Shown: piece after piece, positions 24,291-33,433 of the stretch
How the letters are laid out: the number at the start of each line of letters is the position of its first letter
Position numbering within the stretch: the first letter of the stretch is position 1
NCBI GenBank assembly: GCA_900550145.1
Contig: URRF01000004.1
Span: 1 to 57,467, forward strand
Reading direction: 5' to 3'
Length of the DNA: 57,467 nucleotides
From: an uncultured Mollicutes bacterium
GTDB lineage: Bacteria; Bacillota_I; Bacilli_A; RF39; UBA660
The notes under the pieces: generated by a model
The model's input: only the letters and a program-made list of their open reading frames with translations
Told to the model about the DNA's origin: nothing
Databases searched by the model: none
Made by a program: the position numbers and the translations under genes

Positions 24291-24449
24291 ATGAATAGTA
24301 TAAAAATAACATTTGATGGAGTTGAAAAAGAAATATCACTTGGGATTGACTCTGAAGAAATTGAAAGCAATGACAATATATCTTCAGATACAATTGATTT
24401 AACAAAAGTTGTTAATAAGATAAAAGAGGAAATTAATGAAAAGAATTGA
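24291..24449 (+). CDS. Small acidic protein of 52 residues, coupled to the next gene
   Basis: ATG at 24291 with AGGTGG before it, stop TGA at 24447. The protein starts MNSIKITFDGVEKEISL, has an acidic, Ser/Asn-rich middle (DSEEIESNDNISSD), and ends in a short amphipathic helix. There are no Cys residues and no membrane segment. Its stop overlaps the start of the 463-residue gene by 14 bases, and a promoter stands just upstream, so it is a genuine first gene of a two- or four-gene operon. The family is unknown; possibilities include a chaperone, antitoxin-like partner or peptide substrate of the next protein. None is proven. Confidence 0.65.
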   Translation: MNSIKITFDGVEKEISLGIDSEEIESNDNISSDTIDLTKVVNKIKEEINEKN

Positions 24450-25827
24450 AGAAATTGAAAGATTTCTAAAATTAATTGCAGAAATATCAAAAAACGATAT
24501 TGAAATAGACTCCAAACTTGTTTATTCAAATTTAATATCTATATATTCACCTAAAGAAAACATAAATGATTGTTTTTCTAAATGGATAGAACAATTTTCA
24601 AATAAAGATAATATAGATGTATTTATCGAAAAAGAAAATCCATATTTTTGCCAATTTACAAGTAAAGAAAATGAGGAATCAGGGTATAATTTATTAAAAA
24701 TCTATATACCACTTGATAAAAAACATATATATTTTGGAGTAAATAGTATATTTGATTTTCTTTTAAAGAATAATATAGAACACTATTCAAAAGTATCTAG
24801 TCATATAAGATTTGATGATGTGGTTCTTAGAGTCAAAAATAAAGATGCCATAGATAAAATAAACGCACATATAAATGCAGATGAGTATCTAAAGAATGGT
24901 TTATTAAATACTAATCCATTTGCTTTTATTGACAATAACATATCAGTTACATGGGATGGTTTTCTTTCATATAATTCAGTTGTATCTGATTGGATTTCAT
25001 CATATATAAACACTTTAAAAGAAAAAAACATGTTAAATAGCGTATCATTCATTTCATTCTATCAATATCTATTAAAAGAATACAATAAAATATTTGTAAG
25101 TGGAGAATCCATAATAAAATTTTCTGACTTAATATTTGTCGAAAAAGATAAAACATTAGCAAGTTTTGGAACTTTAGGACTTGTAAATTATAAAGATATT
25201 ACTAAAATTTTGATTATGGCACTTAATATAGATAATAAAGTAGACACTTTTTATGATTTATATAATGAGATAATAAGTCAAAAACATATCGATACTGAAA
25301 GTGAAAAAATGCATAAGTTATATGTTAATGATAATACATATAGTTCAATAACAAATGCACATAAAGAGGCATTTGATTATGCATATATGAGTATATCTAA
25401 AATTAAAAGTCCAAAATATGCAATACAATGTTTTAAAGATTTTATAGAAAATGGTGATTATAGAGTTTTTACTAGAAATAATAATATTAGACAAACTATA
25501 AAAAATTCTAATTTAACTCGTGGAATTGTAACTCAAATAATGAGTTCTGAGGAAGAAAGATTATTGTTAGAAGCTAGTTTAGAAACATTTTCTAAACATG
25601 GAATAGAACAACTTAAAGGTGCATTTAACTATGCAAAAGATGGTGATTATAGTGGTTTTTCTAGAAACTCAAGAAATGAATTTGCTTTATTTGTACAGCC
25701 AAATGAGTTTAAAAATGTTATAAGTAGAATATTACAGAAAAATGGCTATAATAATATTGAAGATAAGGATATATATAACATATTTTATACAATGTTAATA
25801 AAGTATTATAAAGAAAAGAGTAGGTGA
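24436..25827 (+). CDS. Unknown 463-residue protein, possibly with a HopA1-like domain
   Basis: I do not recognise it with certainty. Residues ~85-200 run HIYFGVNSIFDFLL, EHYSKVSSHIRFDDVVLRV, NGLLNTNPFAF and WDGFLSYNSVVSDWI. This order resembles the HopA1 effector-like fold, which also occurs in lanthipeptide maturation proteins (a slot for substrate binding rather than a classic active site). The rest is helical, without signal or membrane segments. C-terminal repeats are seen: FIENGDYRVFTRNNNIRQ and YAKDGDYSGFSRNSRNEF look like two copies of one unit. It is translationally coupled to the 52-residue gene upstream, and ppaC starts 3 bases after its stop. Confidence 0.55.
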   Translation: MKRIEEIERFLKLIAEISKNDIEIDSKLVYSNLISIYSPKENINDCFSKWIEQFSNKDNIDVFIEKENPYFCQFTSKENEESGYNLLKIYIPLDKKHIYFGVNSIFDFLLKNNIEHYSKVSSHIRFDDVVLRVKNKDAIDKINAHINADEYLKNGLLNTNPFAFIDNNISVTWDGFLSYNSVVSDWISSYINTLKEKNMLNSVSFISFYQYLLKEYNKIFVSGESIIKFSDLIFVEKDKTLASFGTLGLVNYKDITKILIMALNIDNKVDTFYDLYNEIISQKHIDTESEKMHKLYVNDNTYSSITNAHKEAFDYAYMSISKIKSPKYAIQCFKDFIENGDYRVFTRNNNIRQTIKNSNLTRGIVTQIMSSEEERLLLEASLETFSKHGIEQLKGAFNYAKDGDYSGFSRNSRNEFALFVQPNEFKNVISRILQKNGYNNIEDKDIYNIFYTMLIKYYKEKSR

Positions 25828-25830
25828 CAT

Positions 25831-27447
25831 ATGAAATCAACATTTATTTTTGGGCATAGAAATCCAGATACAGATAGTATTTGTTCTAGCATTGCTTTAT
25901 CATATTTAAAGAATTGTATGGGATCAAATACAGTTCCTAAAGCAATAGGACATTTAAATAATGAAACTAAATTCGTTTTAAAATATTTTAATGTAGAAGA
26001 ACCAGAGTTCCTAAACGATGTTAGGGTTAGAATAAAAAATGTAGAATATGATAAAAAGGCATTTATATATCAAGATGAATCAATATATAAAGCATATAAT
26101 ATTATGCATGATCAGAATATTACAGCAGTACCTATTATTGATAATAACAAAAAGCTAATTGGGTTTGTTGCAATGAAAGAATTAGCAAAATTCCTAATAT
26201 CAGGTAATAAAGAACATATTAATACTACTTTAAAAAATATAGTAGAAGTTTTAGATGCAGATATATTGTATAAATCAAATGATCTTGTTGAAGGAAATAT
26301 TATGGTTGCTGGATACCAAAGTAGCACATTTCATGATGAAATAAAACTATCAAATAACGATATTCTAATAGTAGGAGATAGGTTTAAAATAATTGATTAT
26401 GCTATTTCTTCTAAAGTACAAATGATTATACTTGCATTAAATAGTAAAATAGATGATTCACTCTTAGAAAAAGCAATAAAAAATAATGTAACTATTATAA
26501 GATCACATTTAAGTAGTTTTAGAATAGCAAATACAGTCAGTTTAAGTAATTATATTATTAGTATAAATAATACAGATCATCCACTATGTGTATTTGACGA
26601 TGATTACTATACTGATTTTAAAACATTAACTAAAAAAATCAAACATACTAATTACCCAGTTATAAATCATAAAAATGAATGTCTTGGTTTAATAAATCTA
26701 AATTGGGCAAACGAATATGAAAAACAAAAAATAATATTAGTTGATCACAATAATTTTTCTCAATCAATAGAGGGTATAGAAGAAGCAGAAGTTATTGAAA
26801 TAATTGATCATCATAATATTGGATCTATTGGTACATCAATGCCTATTAACTTTAGATGTATGACAGTAGGAGCAACCGCAACCATGATATATCAGATGTT
26901 TGTAGAAAAAAAAGTATTGATACCAAAACATATTGCTGGATTACTTGCATCTGCTATTATATCTGATACAGTTTTATTAACTTCTCCTACAACAACACCA
27001 GATGATATATTTGCAGTCAATGAATTATGTAAAATAGCAGAAATCGATTTAAATAAATATGGATATGAAATGTTAAAAATCGCATCTTCTATAAAAGGAA
27101 TGACTATAAATGAAGTAATATATCAAGATTATAAAACATATAAAGTTCTTGATAAAAATATTGGATTAGGTCAAATATTAACTATGGACTTTGAAGAAAT
27201 TAGAAAACATATAAATGAATATGTTGAAAAACTAAACGAAATAAATTTAAATAATCCAGGTATAGCAGCATTATTTATAACAGATGTTATAAAAGAAGGT
27301 ACATATATAATATACAATGAAGAATCAGTTGATATAATAAAAGAGGGCTTTAACTTAGAAGAAGTATATGAAGGAATATTTATTAAAGGAATAATATCTA
27401 GAAAAAAACAAATATTACCTGCTATTCTAAGTGTAATGAATAAATAA
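25831..27447 (+). CDS. ppaC: Manganese-dependent inorganic pyrophosphatase with CBS and DRTGG domains
   Basis: 538 residues. Family II (DHH) pyrophosphatase, hydrolysing PPi in the cytoplasm. Order: FGHRNPDTDS metal motif at ~8-17, CBS domain (~65-125, AVPIIDNNKKLIGFVAMKEL), DRTGG domain, second CBS, then EIIDHHNIG near 323 and SDTVLLTSPTTTPDD. The C-terminal DHHA2 domain ends in the substrate-binding SRKKQILP. Enzymes with the CBS/DRTGG insert are regulated by adenine nucleotides, AMP/ADP inhibiting and ATP or ApnA activating; that is family knowledge. The start is coupled to the preceding gene, whose stop lies inside the AGGTGACAT ribosome-binding region. Confidence 0.95.
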   Translation: MKSTFIFGHRNPDTDSICSSIALSYLKNCMGSNTVPKAIGHLNNETKFVLKYFNVEEPEFLNDVRVRIKNVEYDKKAFIYQDESIYKAYNIMHDQNITAVPIIDNNKKLIGFVAMKELAKFLISGNKEHINTTLKNIVEVLDADILYKSNDLVEGNIMVAGYQSSTFHDEIKLSNNDILIVGDRFKIIDYAISSKVQMIILALNSKIDDSLLEKAIKNNVTIIRSHLSSFRIANTVSLSNYIISINNTDHPLCVFDDDYYTDFKTLTKKIKHTNYPVINHKNECLGLINLNWANEYEKQKIILVDHNNFSQSIEGIEEAEVIEIIDHHNIGSIGTSMPINFRCMTVGATATMIYQMFVEKKVLIPKHIAGLLASAIISDTVLLTSPTTTPDDIFAVNELCKIAEIDLNKYGYEMLKIASSIKGMTINEVIYQDYKTYKVLDKNIGLGQILTMDFEEIRKHINEYVEKLNEINLNNPGIAALFITDVIKEGTYIIYNEESVDIIKEGFNLEEVYEGIFIKGIISRKKQILPAILSVMNK

Positions 27448-27448
27448 T

Positions 27449-28054
27449 ATGAAGAATAAAAAATATATTTTATATATATCAATATTTACATTAATTTATA
27501 TACTTTTAATAATATTATTCTATAGTAATAACTTATATATAATAGATGATTTTATATATAATAAAATATACTTTAATGATACATTAACTAATATTTTTAA
27601 AATAATTACTTATTTAGGAGATTGGATATTTTTAGTTCCTCTTTCAATAATACTTATGATTTTGCTAAAAAATAAGATGAAATCGATATATATTGGTTTA
27701 AATCTGCTTACAAGTTTTTTAATAAATGGTACATTCAAACTAATATTAAAAAGAAATAGACCAATAGATATAAATTTAATTACTGAAAGTGGATATAGTT
27801 TTCCAAGTGGACATTCCATGGTAAGTGCATCATTTTATGGATTATTAATATATTTAATATACAAATCAAACTATAGTAAAAAAACAAAAATTATTTTAAT
27901 TACAATACTGATATTCCTAATTTTAACAATTGGATTTAGTAGAGTATATTTAGGTGTTCATTATATAACAGATGTTATGGCCGGATATTCTTTATCAATA
28001 ATTTATTTGATGGTATACATAAAAATAATCAAATTATCTAAAAAAGAAGTATAA
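27449..28054 (+). CDS. PAP2-family membrane phosphatase
   Basis: 201 residues with about six membrane segments. The three PAP2 motifs are intact: KLILKRNRP, YSFPSGHSM and SRVYLGVHYITDVMAG. The first residue pair starts one base after the ppaC stop, so the genes are co-transcribed. PAP2 membrane enzymes remove phosphate from lipid phosphates such as undecaprenyl pyrophosphate or phosphatidylglycerol phosphate on the outer face. The exact lipid cannot be told. Pairing with a pyrophosphatase is suggestive but may be incidental. Confidence 0.9.
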   Translation: MKNKKYILYISIFTLIYILLIILFYSNNLYIIDDFIYNKIYFNDTLTNIFKIITYLGDWIFLVPLSIILMILLKNKMKSIYIGLNLLTSFLINGTFKLILKRNRPIDINLITESGYSFPSGHSMVSASFYGLLIYLIYKSNYSKKTKIILITILIFLILTIGFSRVYLGVHYITDVMAGYSLSIIYLMVYIKIIKLSKKEV

Positions 28055-28082
28055 AATTGTTATACAATATCAATAAAAACTA

Positions 28083-28108
28083 AAAGTAGAGTTAATCTCT
28101 ACTTTTTT
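28083..28108. terminator. Bidirectional terminator
   Basis: AAAGTAGAG-TTAAT-CTCTACTTT with A and T tracts on both sides, between the convergent PAP2 and polysaccharide deacetylase genes. Confidence 0.8.
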
Positions 28109-29522
28109 AGTTATTTAATCCATGATGAGCACCAGGACTATTTTGGTTAAGAGGTAAGAATGTATAACCATTAGAAAGGCCATATTCTATTATTTGTCTA
28201 GTGGCTTCTATGCTTGCGGGCTTTATATCGTGTTGTAATACTACTGATACCTGTTTGTTTTTAATCCCATTAATCACATTATTTATAATTGTATCAGTAT
28301 TTGTAGTTGAAGTATCATTGCTATCGACATTCCAATCAAAATACTTATAACCCTTATCACTTAATTCCTTGACTAGTTTTGTCATTATTCCCTTATTAAA
28401 ATTACTAACTGTATTTGAACTGCCTCCTGCAAATCTTACTAATTTAGAGTAAGTATTTGTTTCTTTAAATACCATATCGCTTACCTTATTTATATCATTA
28501 AAATATGCATCAACACTACTATAAATATATTTAAAATTATGACTAGCAGTATGAAGTCCTATAGAATGTCCATTTTCATATTCTTTTTTAATTAAGTAAC
28601 TATAATTAGAGAATTGAGTAGTTACAAAAAATGTTACTTTTACGCCGTAATCATCTAATATATTTAAAAGCTTTTCTGTATAAATAGAGGGACCATCATC
28701 AAAAGTTAAATAGATAACTTTACCATTATTACTTTTTATACCCATATTTACCTTAACTTTTCTTATTGCCTTAGTTTCAAATCCATAATCATCTGTTACA
28801 TAGTATGATATTTCATATATCCCTTCTTTATTTATATTAACATTACTTTTAACTTTTACTTTATCCGTTATATCAACACCACAACTATCAAATGCAGTAT
28901 ATCCATCATCAACGAATTCATTATTTAGCTTTAAAAATACAAATTTATATCCATTAAGTATTATTCTTGGTTTTGAATTATCACTATATTTAAATTTTCT
29001 AAACACTTCACTTTTATTACCACTACTATCAACTACACTATATTTTATGCCATATTTTTCTTTTTCAATAATTACTTTGTCATTTAAATTTTGATCATAA
29101 TTATCAATTACATTAAAGCCCGGTTCAACAAATTCTTTACTAGGACATTTATACATATTAGTATCTTCATTTAATATAATTTTAGGTGCTTCCGTATCTT
29201 TTACCGTTACTTTTCTTTTAATCGTTTTTATTTTGCCCTTATAATACGCAGTATAGGTAACTTCATATATTCCTTTTTTACTAGTATTAACATTGCTTTT
29301 AATATCAATATTTTTAATTTTTATACATTTGTACTTTATAAACTTAAAACAATATTCTGCATCAATGCCATTATCAACATACTGATCATTAATATTTATA
29401 GTAACATCTTTACCATTTAACTTAACAAAAATATCTTTTTTTGTTGTTATATAAGTAAATAGAAATACTATTACAAGTAAAAGTGCAATAAAAATTTCTT
29501 TTCTAATTCTTTTTACCTTCAT
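28107..29522 (-). CDS. Surface polysaccharide deacetylase with Ig-like repeats
   Basis: 471 residues from the ATG at 29522, which has AGGTGG six bases upstream; an upstream in-frame ATG lacks one. A membrane anchor (EIFIALLLVIVFLFTYI) is followed by three Ig-like DUF5011-type repeats (~30-260), each with a DxG...D pattern such as DQYVDNGIDAEYC, EFVEPGFNVIDNYD and EFVDDGYTAFDSCG. A NodB domain follows (~270-455): YLTFDDGPS, GLHTASHNF (metal His pair), RFAGGSSN (usual RPPGG), YFDWNVDSND and VVLQHDIKP. It probably deacetylates peptidoglycan or another surface glycan outside the membrane. Confidence 0.92.
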   Translation of the reverse strand: MKVKRIRKEIFIALLLVIVFLFTYITTKKDIFVKLNGKDVTININDQYVDNGIDAEYCFKFIKYKCIKIKNIDIKSNVNTSKKGIYEVTYTAYYKGKIKTIKRKVTVKDTEAPKIILNEDTNMYKCPSKEFVEPGFNVIDNYDQNLNDKVIIEKEKYGIKYSVVDSSGNKSEVFRKFKYSDNSKPRIILNGYKFVFLKLNNEFVDDGYTAFDSCGVDITDKVKVKSNVNINKEGIYEISYYVTDDYGFETKAIRKVKVNMGIKSNNGKVIYLTFDDGPSIYTEKLLNILDDYGVKVTFFVTTQFSNYSYLIKKEYENGHSIGLHTASHNFKYIYSSVDAYFNDINKVSDMVFKETNTYSKLVRFAGGSSNTVSNFNKGIMTKLVKELSDKGYKYFDWNVDSNDTSTTNTDTIINNVINGIKNKQVSVVLQHDIKPASIEATRQIIEYGLSNGYTFLPLNQNSPGAHHGLNN

Positions 29523-29614
29523 CACGTACCACCTAATACATAAATTATAATCTTTTTTATTTAAATATTCAATCATAAAAATATGCATTTTACATATAAT
29601 AAATTGTGATAAAA

Positions 29615-30226
29615 ATGTATGAAATGGAAAAATTAAATTATAATATAAACGATTTAGAACCGTATCTAGATCCTAATACAATTAAGTATCATAGAATACT
29701 TGAAAAGAGATATTTTGATAATCTAAATAAATTATTAATTAAGAATAACTATAATTATAAATATCAACTGGAATATTTAGTTAATAATTTAGAAATATTT
29801 CCTCTACAAGATAGGGATGATATATTATATAACTTAGGAGGTGCACTTAATCATAGAGCATATTTTAATAATATTAGCCCAAATAAAAAAAATATACCCA
29901 TAGGCAAATTAAAAGAAGCGATAGACAAAAAATATGGTTCATACAAAAATTTTAAAGATATTTTTATAAATACAAGTATGAAATTAAAAGGAAGTGGATA
30001 TACATTTTTAATACTTGATAATAATAATGACTTAAATATAATAAACACATCTAATCAAGATACACCATATAGTTATGGGTATATCCCAATAATTGCACTT
30101 GATTTGTGGGAACATGCATATTATTTAAAATATAATGTAAACAAAAAAGAATACATAGATAATTTTTTTGAAATAATTGATTTTGAAATAATAAATAACA
30201 TTTATGAAAGTAACCTAAAGGCATAA
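29615..30226 (+). CDS. Manganese/iron superoxide dismutase family protein
   Basis: 203 residues from the ATG at 29615. All four metal ligands align: His26 (TIKYHRIL), His80 (GGALNHRAYF), Asp163 and His167 (ALDLWEHAYYL). Gln148 in NTSNQDTPYS matches the active-site Gln of Mn-type enzymes. Oddities: the usual HHxKHHxxY stretch after the first ligand reads HRILEKRYF, so the gateway His and Tyr34 positions are Arg/Glu/Lys and Phe; the conserved GSGW region reads GSGYTF. It is a divergent enzyme that may have altered metal or activity. There is no clear ribosome-binding site, and a TATAAT just upstream suggests a very short leader. Confidence 0.85.
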   Translation: MYEMEKLNYNINDLEPYLDPNTIKYHRILEKRYFDNLNKLLIKNNYNYKYQLEYLVNNLEIFPLQDRDDILYNLGGALNHRAYFNNISPNKKNIPIGKLKEAIDKKYGSYKNFKDIFINTSMKLKGSGYTFLILDNNNDLNIINTSNQDTPYSYGYIPIIALDLWEHAYYLKYNVNKKEYIDNFFEIIDFEIINNIYESNLKA

Positions 30227-30231
30227 ATGTT

Positions 30232-30361
30232 TTTTTGTTTGAAAAAACAAAAAAGTAAAATACAATACAAATGTAAAATTTAAAAAAGATGATAAAAAAA
30301 CATTTACAATATTATATATATGTAGTATGATTTATTTGAAAATAGTATGGAGGAAGTAAAT
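30232..30361 (+). promoter_or_regulatory. AT-rich leader of the nrd operon
   Basis: It begins with a TTTTTTGTTT-GAAA-AAACAAAAAA hairpin that could terminate the superoxide dismutase transcript. It ends with GGAGG before the nrdD ATG at 30362. Between them an ACAATATTATATATATG stretch could hold the promoter, but no box can be fixed. Confidence 0.4.
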
Positions 30362-32629
30362 ATGGAAAAAGATCTTTTAGAAGAATTAGTTGTAGTTAAA
30401 AGAAGTGGCCAAAGAGTTAATTTTAATGATACAAAAATTGCTCTTGCTGTAAAGAAGGGTTTTGATAGTGTATATGAAGAATATGATGAGAAACTTGTAA
30501 ACAAAGTAAAAGAAAAAGTACTAAGTGAAATAAGAAAAAATTATAAAGATAGAAAAACAATCGGAGTAGAAGACATACAAGATATAATAGAAAAAGAATT
30601 AAAAATTTTAAAGTATGATGAAGTGTACGAATCATTTAAAAGTTATAGAGAAAGAAGAGCAGCATCAAGAGAGGCATTTGTAGTAAAACAACAACACAAA
30701 TTTGTAAAAGCAATTGAATCATTGGGACTTAAATCTGCAAATGAAGAAAATGCAAAAAGAGAAAATGCTAATGTTGATGGAGATGGACCAATGGGTACAA
30801 TGCTTCATTTTGGATCAACTGTATCAAGAGAATTTGCTAAAGCATATTTAATGGATGCAAAATATGCAAGAGCACATGATGAGGGATATATACATATTCA
30901 CGATCTTGATTTTTGGGCAATGGGAACAACAACATGCACACAAATAGATTTAAATAAATTATTTAAAAATGGATTTTCTACGGGGCATGGTTATCTAAGA
31001 ACACCTAATAGTATTATGAGTTATGCTGCACTTGCTGCAATTGCAATACAATCAAATCAAAATGAACAACATGGTGGACAAAGTATACCTGCATTTGACT
31101 ATTATCTAGCACCAGGAGTATTAAAATCATTTAAAAAAGAATTTAAACAAACGTTATATGATTTGCTTGAATTTGAGGGTTTTATTGAATTAATAAACTT
31201 TAATAAAATTATTGAAATAATAGATAAACTTGAATCAATAGAATTTGATTTTGGATTATTTAAAGATATATTATATAAAAGTGAAAAATTAAAAGAAATT
31301 TTACATAATGCATACAAAAAGGCATTACAAAAAGTAGATAGATATACATACCAAGCAATGGAAGCATTTATCCATAATCTAAATACAATGCATTCAAGAG
31401 CAGGAGCACAAGTTCCATTTAGTTCAGTAAACTTTGGAACAGATACATCAAAAGAAGGAAGAATGGTTATAAAAAATTATCTTTTAGCAGTAGATGCAGG
31501 ATTAGGACATGGTGAAACGCCAATATTTCCTATATCTATATTTAAAGTAAAAGAAGGAGTTAATTATTTTGAAGAAGATCCAAACTATGATTTATTTAGA
31601 TTAGCATGTAAAGTATCTGCAAAAAGATTATTTCCAAACTTTTCGTTCCTTGATTCAACATTTAATAAACCATTCTTAAAAGAAGGAGATTATGATACAG
31701 AAGTTGGTTATATGGGTTGTAGAACAAGAGTACTTGCAAATGTATGTGGTCCATCAATAACACCAGGAAGAGGAAATTTAAGTTTCACATCAATTAATTT
31801 ACCTAGATTAGGAATTAAACATGGTATAGCACTAGGTGAAGAAAAAGCAGATATGAAAGGTTTCTATGAAGAATTAGATAACTTAATGGATTTAGTAAAA
31901 GGACAACTACTACAAAGATTTGAATGTCAATGTTCTAAATCAAGAGCAAACTTCAAATTCTTGCTTGGTGCTGGCGTTTGGATAAACAGTGAAAAATTAG
32001 AAAACAATAGCAAACTAAGAACAGTTTTAAAACACGGAACATTATCTATTGGTTTTATAGGACTTGCAGAAACTTTAAAAGCGCTTATAGGTGAACACCA
32101 TGGAGAAAGTGAAAAAGCACAAAAATTAGGTGAAGAAATAATAAAACATATGCGAGATAAATGTGATGAATATACAAAAGAATATAACTTGAATTTTACA
32201 TTACTAGCAACACCAGCAGAAGGACTTAGTGGTAGATTTGTTGCAATGGATAGATCTATATATGGTAAAATAAAAGGTGTAACTGATAGAGATTACTATA
32301 CTAATTCATTTCATGTACCTGTTTATTACAAAACAACAGTTAAACATAAACTAGAAGTTGAAGGTGTATATCACAAATACACAAATGCAGGACACATTTC
32401 ATATATTGAACTTGACGGAGATACAGTTAATAATGTAGAGGCATTTGAAAGTGTAGTTAGAATTATGCATGATTCAGATATAGGATATGGTGCAATAAAT
32501 CACCCAGTAGATAGAGATCCTGTATGTGGATACGTTGGAGTTATAAAAGATGTATGTCCAAGATGTGGAAGACATGAAGGTGAAGGCGTTGAAATGGAAA
32601 AAATAAATAATTTAAATTGTGGATGTTAG
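30362..32629 (+). CDS. nrdD: Anaerobic ribonucleoside-triphosphate reductase, catalytic chain without the glycyl-radical tail
   Basis: 755 residues from the ATG at 30362, which has GGAGG before it. An N-terminal ATP cone (VVKRSGQRVNFNDTKIALAV) sets allosteric control. The ten-stranded barrel follows (HIHDLDFWAMGTTTCTQIDL, MHSRAGAQVPFSSVNFGT, VLANVCGPSITPGRGN, LSIGFIGLAETLKAL). A Cys-rich end follows (VCGYVGVIKDVCPRCGRHE and NLNCGC). The chain stops there: the normal C-terminal RxxGYxG glycyl-radical loop is missing and is encoded by the next small gene. It makes dNTPs from NTPs without oxygen and needs NrdG. Confidence 0.95.
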   Translation: MEKDLLEELVVVKRSGQRVNFNDTKIALAVKKGFDSVYEEYDEKLVNKVKEKVLSEIRKNYKDRKTIGVEDIQDIIEKELKILKYDEVYESFKSYRERRAASREAFVVKQQHKFVKAIESLGLKSANEENAKRENANVDGDGPMGTMLHFGSTVSREFAKAYLMDAKYARAHDEGYIHIHDLDFWAMGTTTCTQIDLNKLFKNGFSTGHGYLRTPNSIMSYAALAAIAIQSNQNEQHGGQSIPAFDYYLAPGVLKSFKKEFKQTLYDLLEFEGFIELINFNKIIEIIDKLESIEFDFGLFKDILYKSEKLKEILHNAYKKALQKVDRYTYQAMEAFIHNLNTMHSRAGAQVPFSSVNFGTDTSKEGRMVIKNYLLAVDAGLGHGETPIFPISIFKVKEGVNYFEEDPNYDLFRLACKVSAKRLFPNFSFLDSTFNKPFLKEGDYDTEVGYMGCRTRVLANVCGPSITPGRGNLSFTSINLPRLGIKHGIALGEEKADMKGFYEELDNLMDLVKGQLLQRFECQCSKSRANFKFLLGAGVWINSEKLENNSKLRTVLKHGTLSIGFIGLAETLKALIGEHHGESEKAQKLGEEIIKHMRDKCDEYTKEYNLNFTLLATPAEGLSGRFVAMDRSIYGKIKGVTDRDYYTNSFHVPVYYKTTVKHKLEVEGVYHKYTNAGHISYIELDGDTVNNVEAFESVVRIMHDSDIGYGAINHPVDRDPVCGYVGVIKDVCPRCGRHEGEGVEMEKINNLNCGC

Positions 32630-32642
32630 AAAGGAGTTTAAT

Positions 32643-32801
32643 ATGGATAAGGAGACAAAAAAAGTTAAAAAAGTAGGCGAAGGTGTTTCTTTTGAAAGAA
32701 TAAGAAGAATTACTGGATATTTAGTAGGAACATTAGATAGATTTAATAATGCTAAAAAATCTGAAGTTTCTGATAGAGTTACCCATACAGGTATAAAATA
32801 A
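32643..32801 (+). CDS. Detached glycyl-radical subunit of the anaerobic ribonucleotide reductase
   Basis: 52 residues from the ATG at 32643, with AAAGGAG before it. Residues ~20-45 read RIRRITGYLVGTLDRFNNAK followed by KSEVSDRVTH. This matches the C-terminal glycyl-radical loop of NrdD (RxxGYLG...RFNxxKxxExxxRxxH); the radical Gly should be the one in TGYL. It has its own ribosome-binding site and a charged N-terminus, so it is a separate polypeptide, not a frameshift. Its stop overlaps the nrdG start by one base (TAATG). Analogous to the spare part GrcA for pyruvate formate-lyase, but here it seems essential. Separate small NrdD pieces may exist in other Firmicutes; not checked. Confidence 0.85.
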   Translation: MDKETKKVKKVGEGVSFERIRRITGYLVGTLDRFNNAKKSEVSDRVTHTGIK

Positions 32802-33355
32802 TGAACATAAGATTAGCAGCTGATTTACAAACAGATAGCATAGTTGATGGCCCTGGTCTAAGAGCAGTTATATGGACCCAAGGATGTTCACATAACTGCC
32901 CTGGTTGCCAAAATCCAACTACACATGACTTTAATGGTGGTGGTCTAATACCAATTGATATAGTTTGTGATGAAATTAGCAAATTAGAATATCATACAGG
33001 TATTACCTTTAGTGGAGGAGATCCAATGTTTCAACCTGAAAGCTGTAATGAAATTGCTAAATTCGCAAAAAAACAAGGATTAGATATATGGGTATATACC
33101 GGTTTTACATTTGAAGAATTAATAAAAATGTCAGAAAAAAAAGAAATATATAAAGAGTTTTTAAGTAATATAGATGTACTCGTAGATGGAAAGTTTATTT
33201 TAAAACAAAGAGATCTTAATTTACTGTTTAGAGGTTCAAAAAATCAACGACTAATAAATGTAAAAGAAACATTAAAAAAACACGAAATAATAACCCTAGA
33301 CGAAGAAATCTATTTTGGAGAAACACTAAAAGAAACAGAACCAATATTTATATAA
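32801..33355 (+). CDS. nrdG: Anaerobic ribonucleotide reductase activating protein NrdG
   Basis: 184 residues. A radical-SAM enzyme that makes the glycyl radical on NrdD. The cluster motif CSHNCPGCQNP (Cys-x3-Cys-x2-Cys) lies near residues 30-40, followed by GITFSGGDPMFQ (SAM-binding GGE-like motif), and IDVLVDGKFILKQRD with the family's end LLFRGSKNQRLINV. The start overlaps the stop of the small glycyl-radical gene by one base, so all three Nrd parts are made together. It ends at a strong hairpin. Confidence 0.95.
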   Translation: MNIRLAADLQTDSIVDGPGLRAVIWTQGCSHNCPGCQNPTTHDFNGGGLIPIDIVCDEISKLEYHTGITFSGGDPMFQPESCNEIAKFAKKQGLDIWVYTGFTFEELIKMSEKKEIYKEFLSNIDVLVDGKFILKQRDLNLLFRGSKNQRLINVKETLKKHEIITLDEEIYFGETLKETEPIFI

Positions 33356-33383
33356 AGATATAGAAATATATCTTTTTATTTTA
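33354..33383 (+). terminator. Intrinsic terminator of the nrd operon
   Basis: AAAGATATA-GAAA-TATATCTTT followed by TTATTTTATT. Confidence 0.75.
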
Positions 33384-33412
33384 TTGAAAAATGTGATGTT
33401 TTGTGGTATTCT
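33384..33412 (+). promoter_or_regulatory. Promoter of the cadherin-like surface protein gene
   Basis: TTGAAA, 17 bases, TATTCT; AGGAGGAG follows as the ribosome-binding site for the ATG at 33434. Confidence 0.55.
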
Positions 33413-33433
33413 TTTATTAGAATAGGAGGAGTT

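Noticed and set aside
30240..30361. NrdR boxes before nrdD
   Set aside because: AT-rich palindromic stretches are present, but none keeps the spaced ACAC/GTGT ends of the NrdR consensus.
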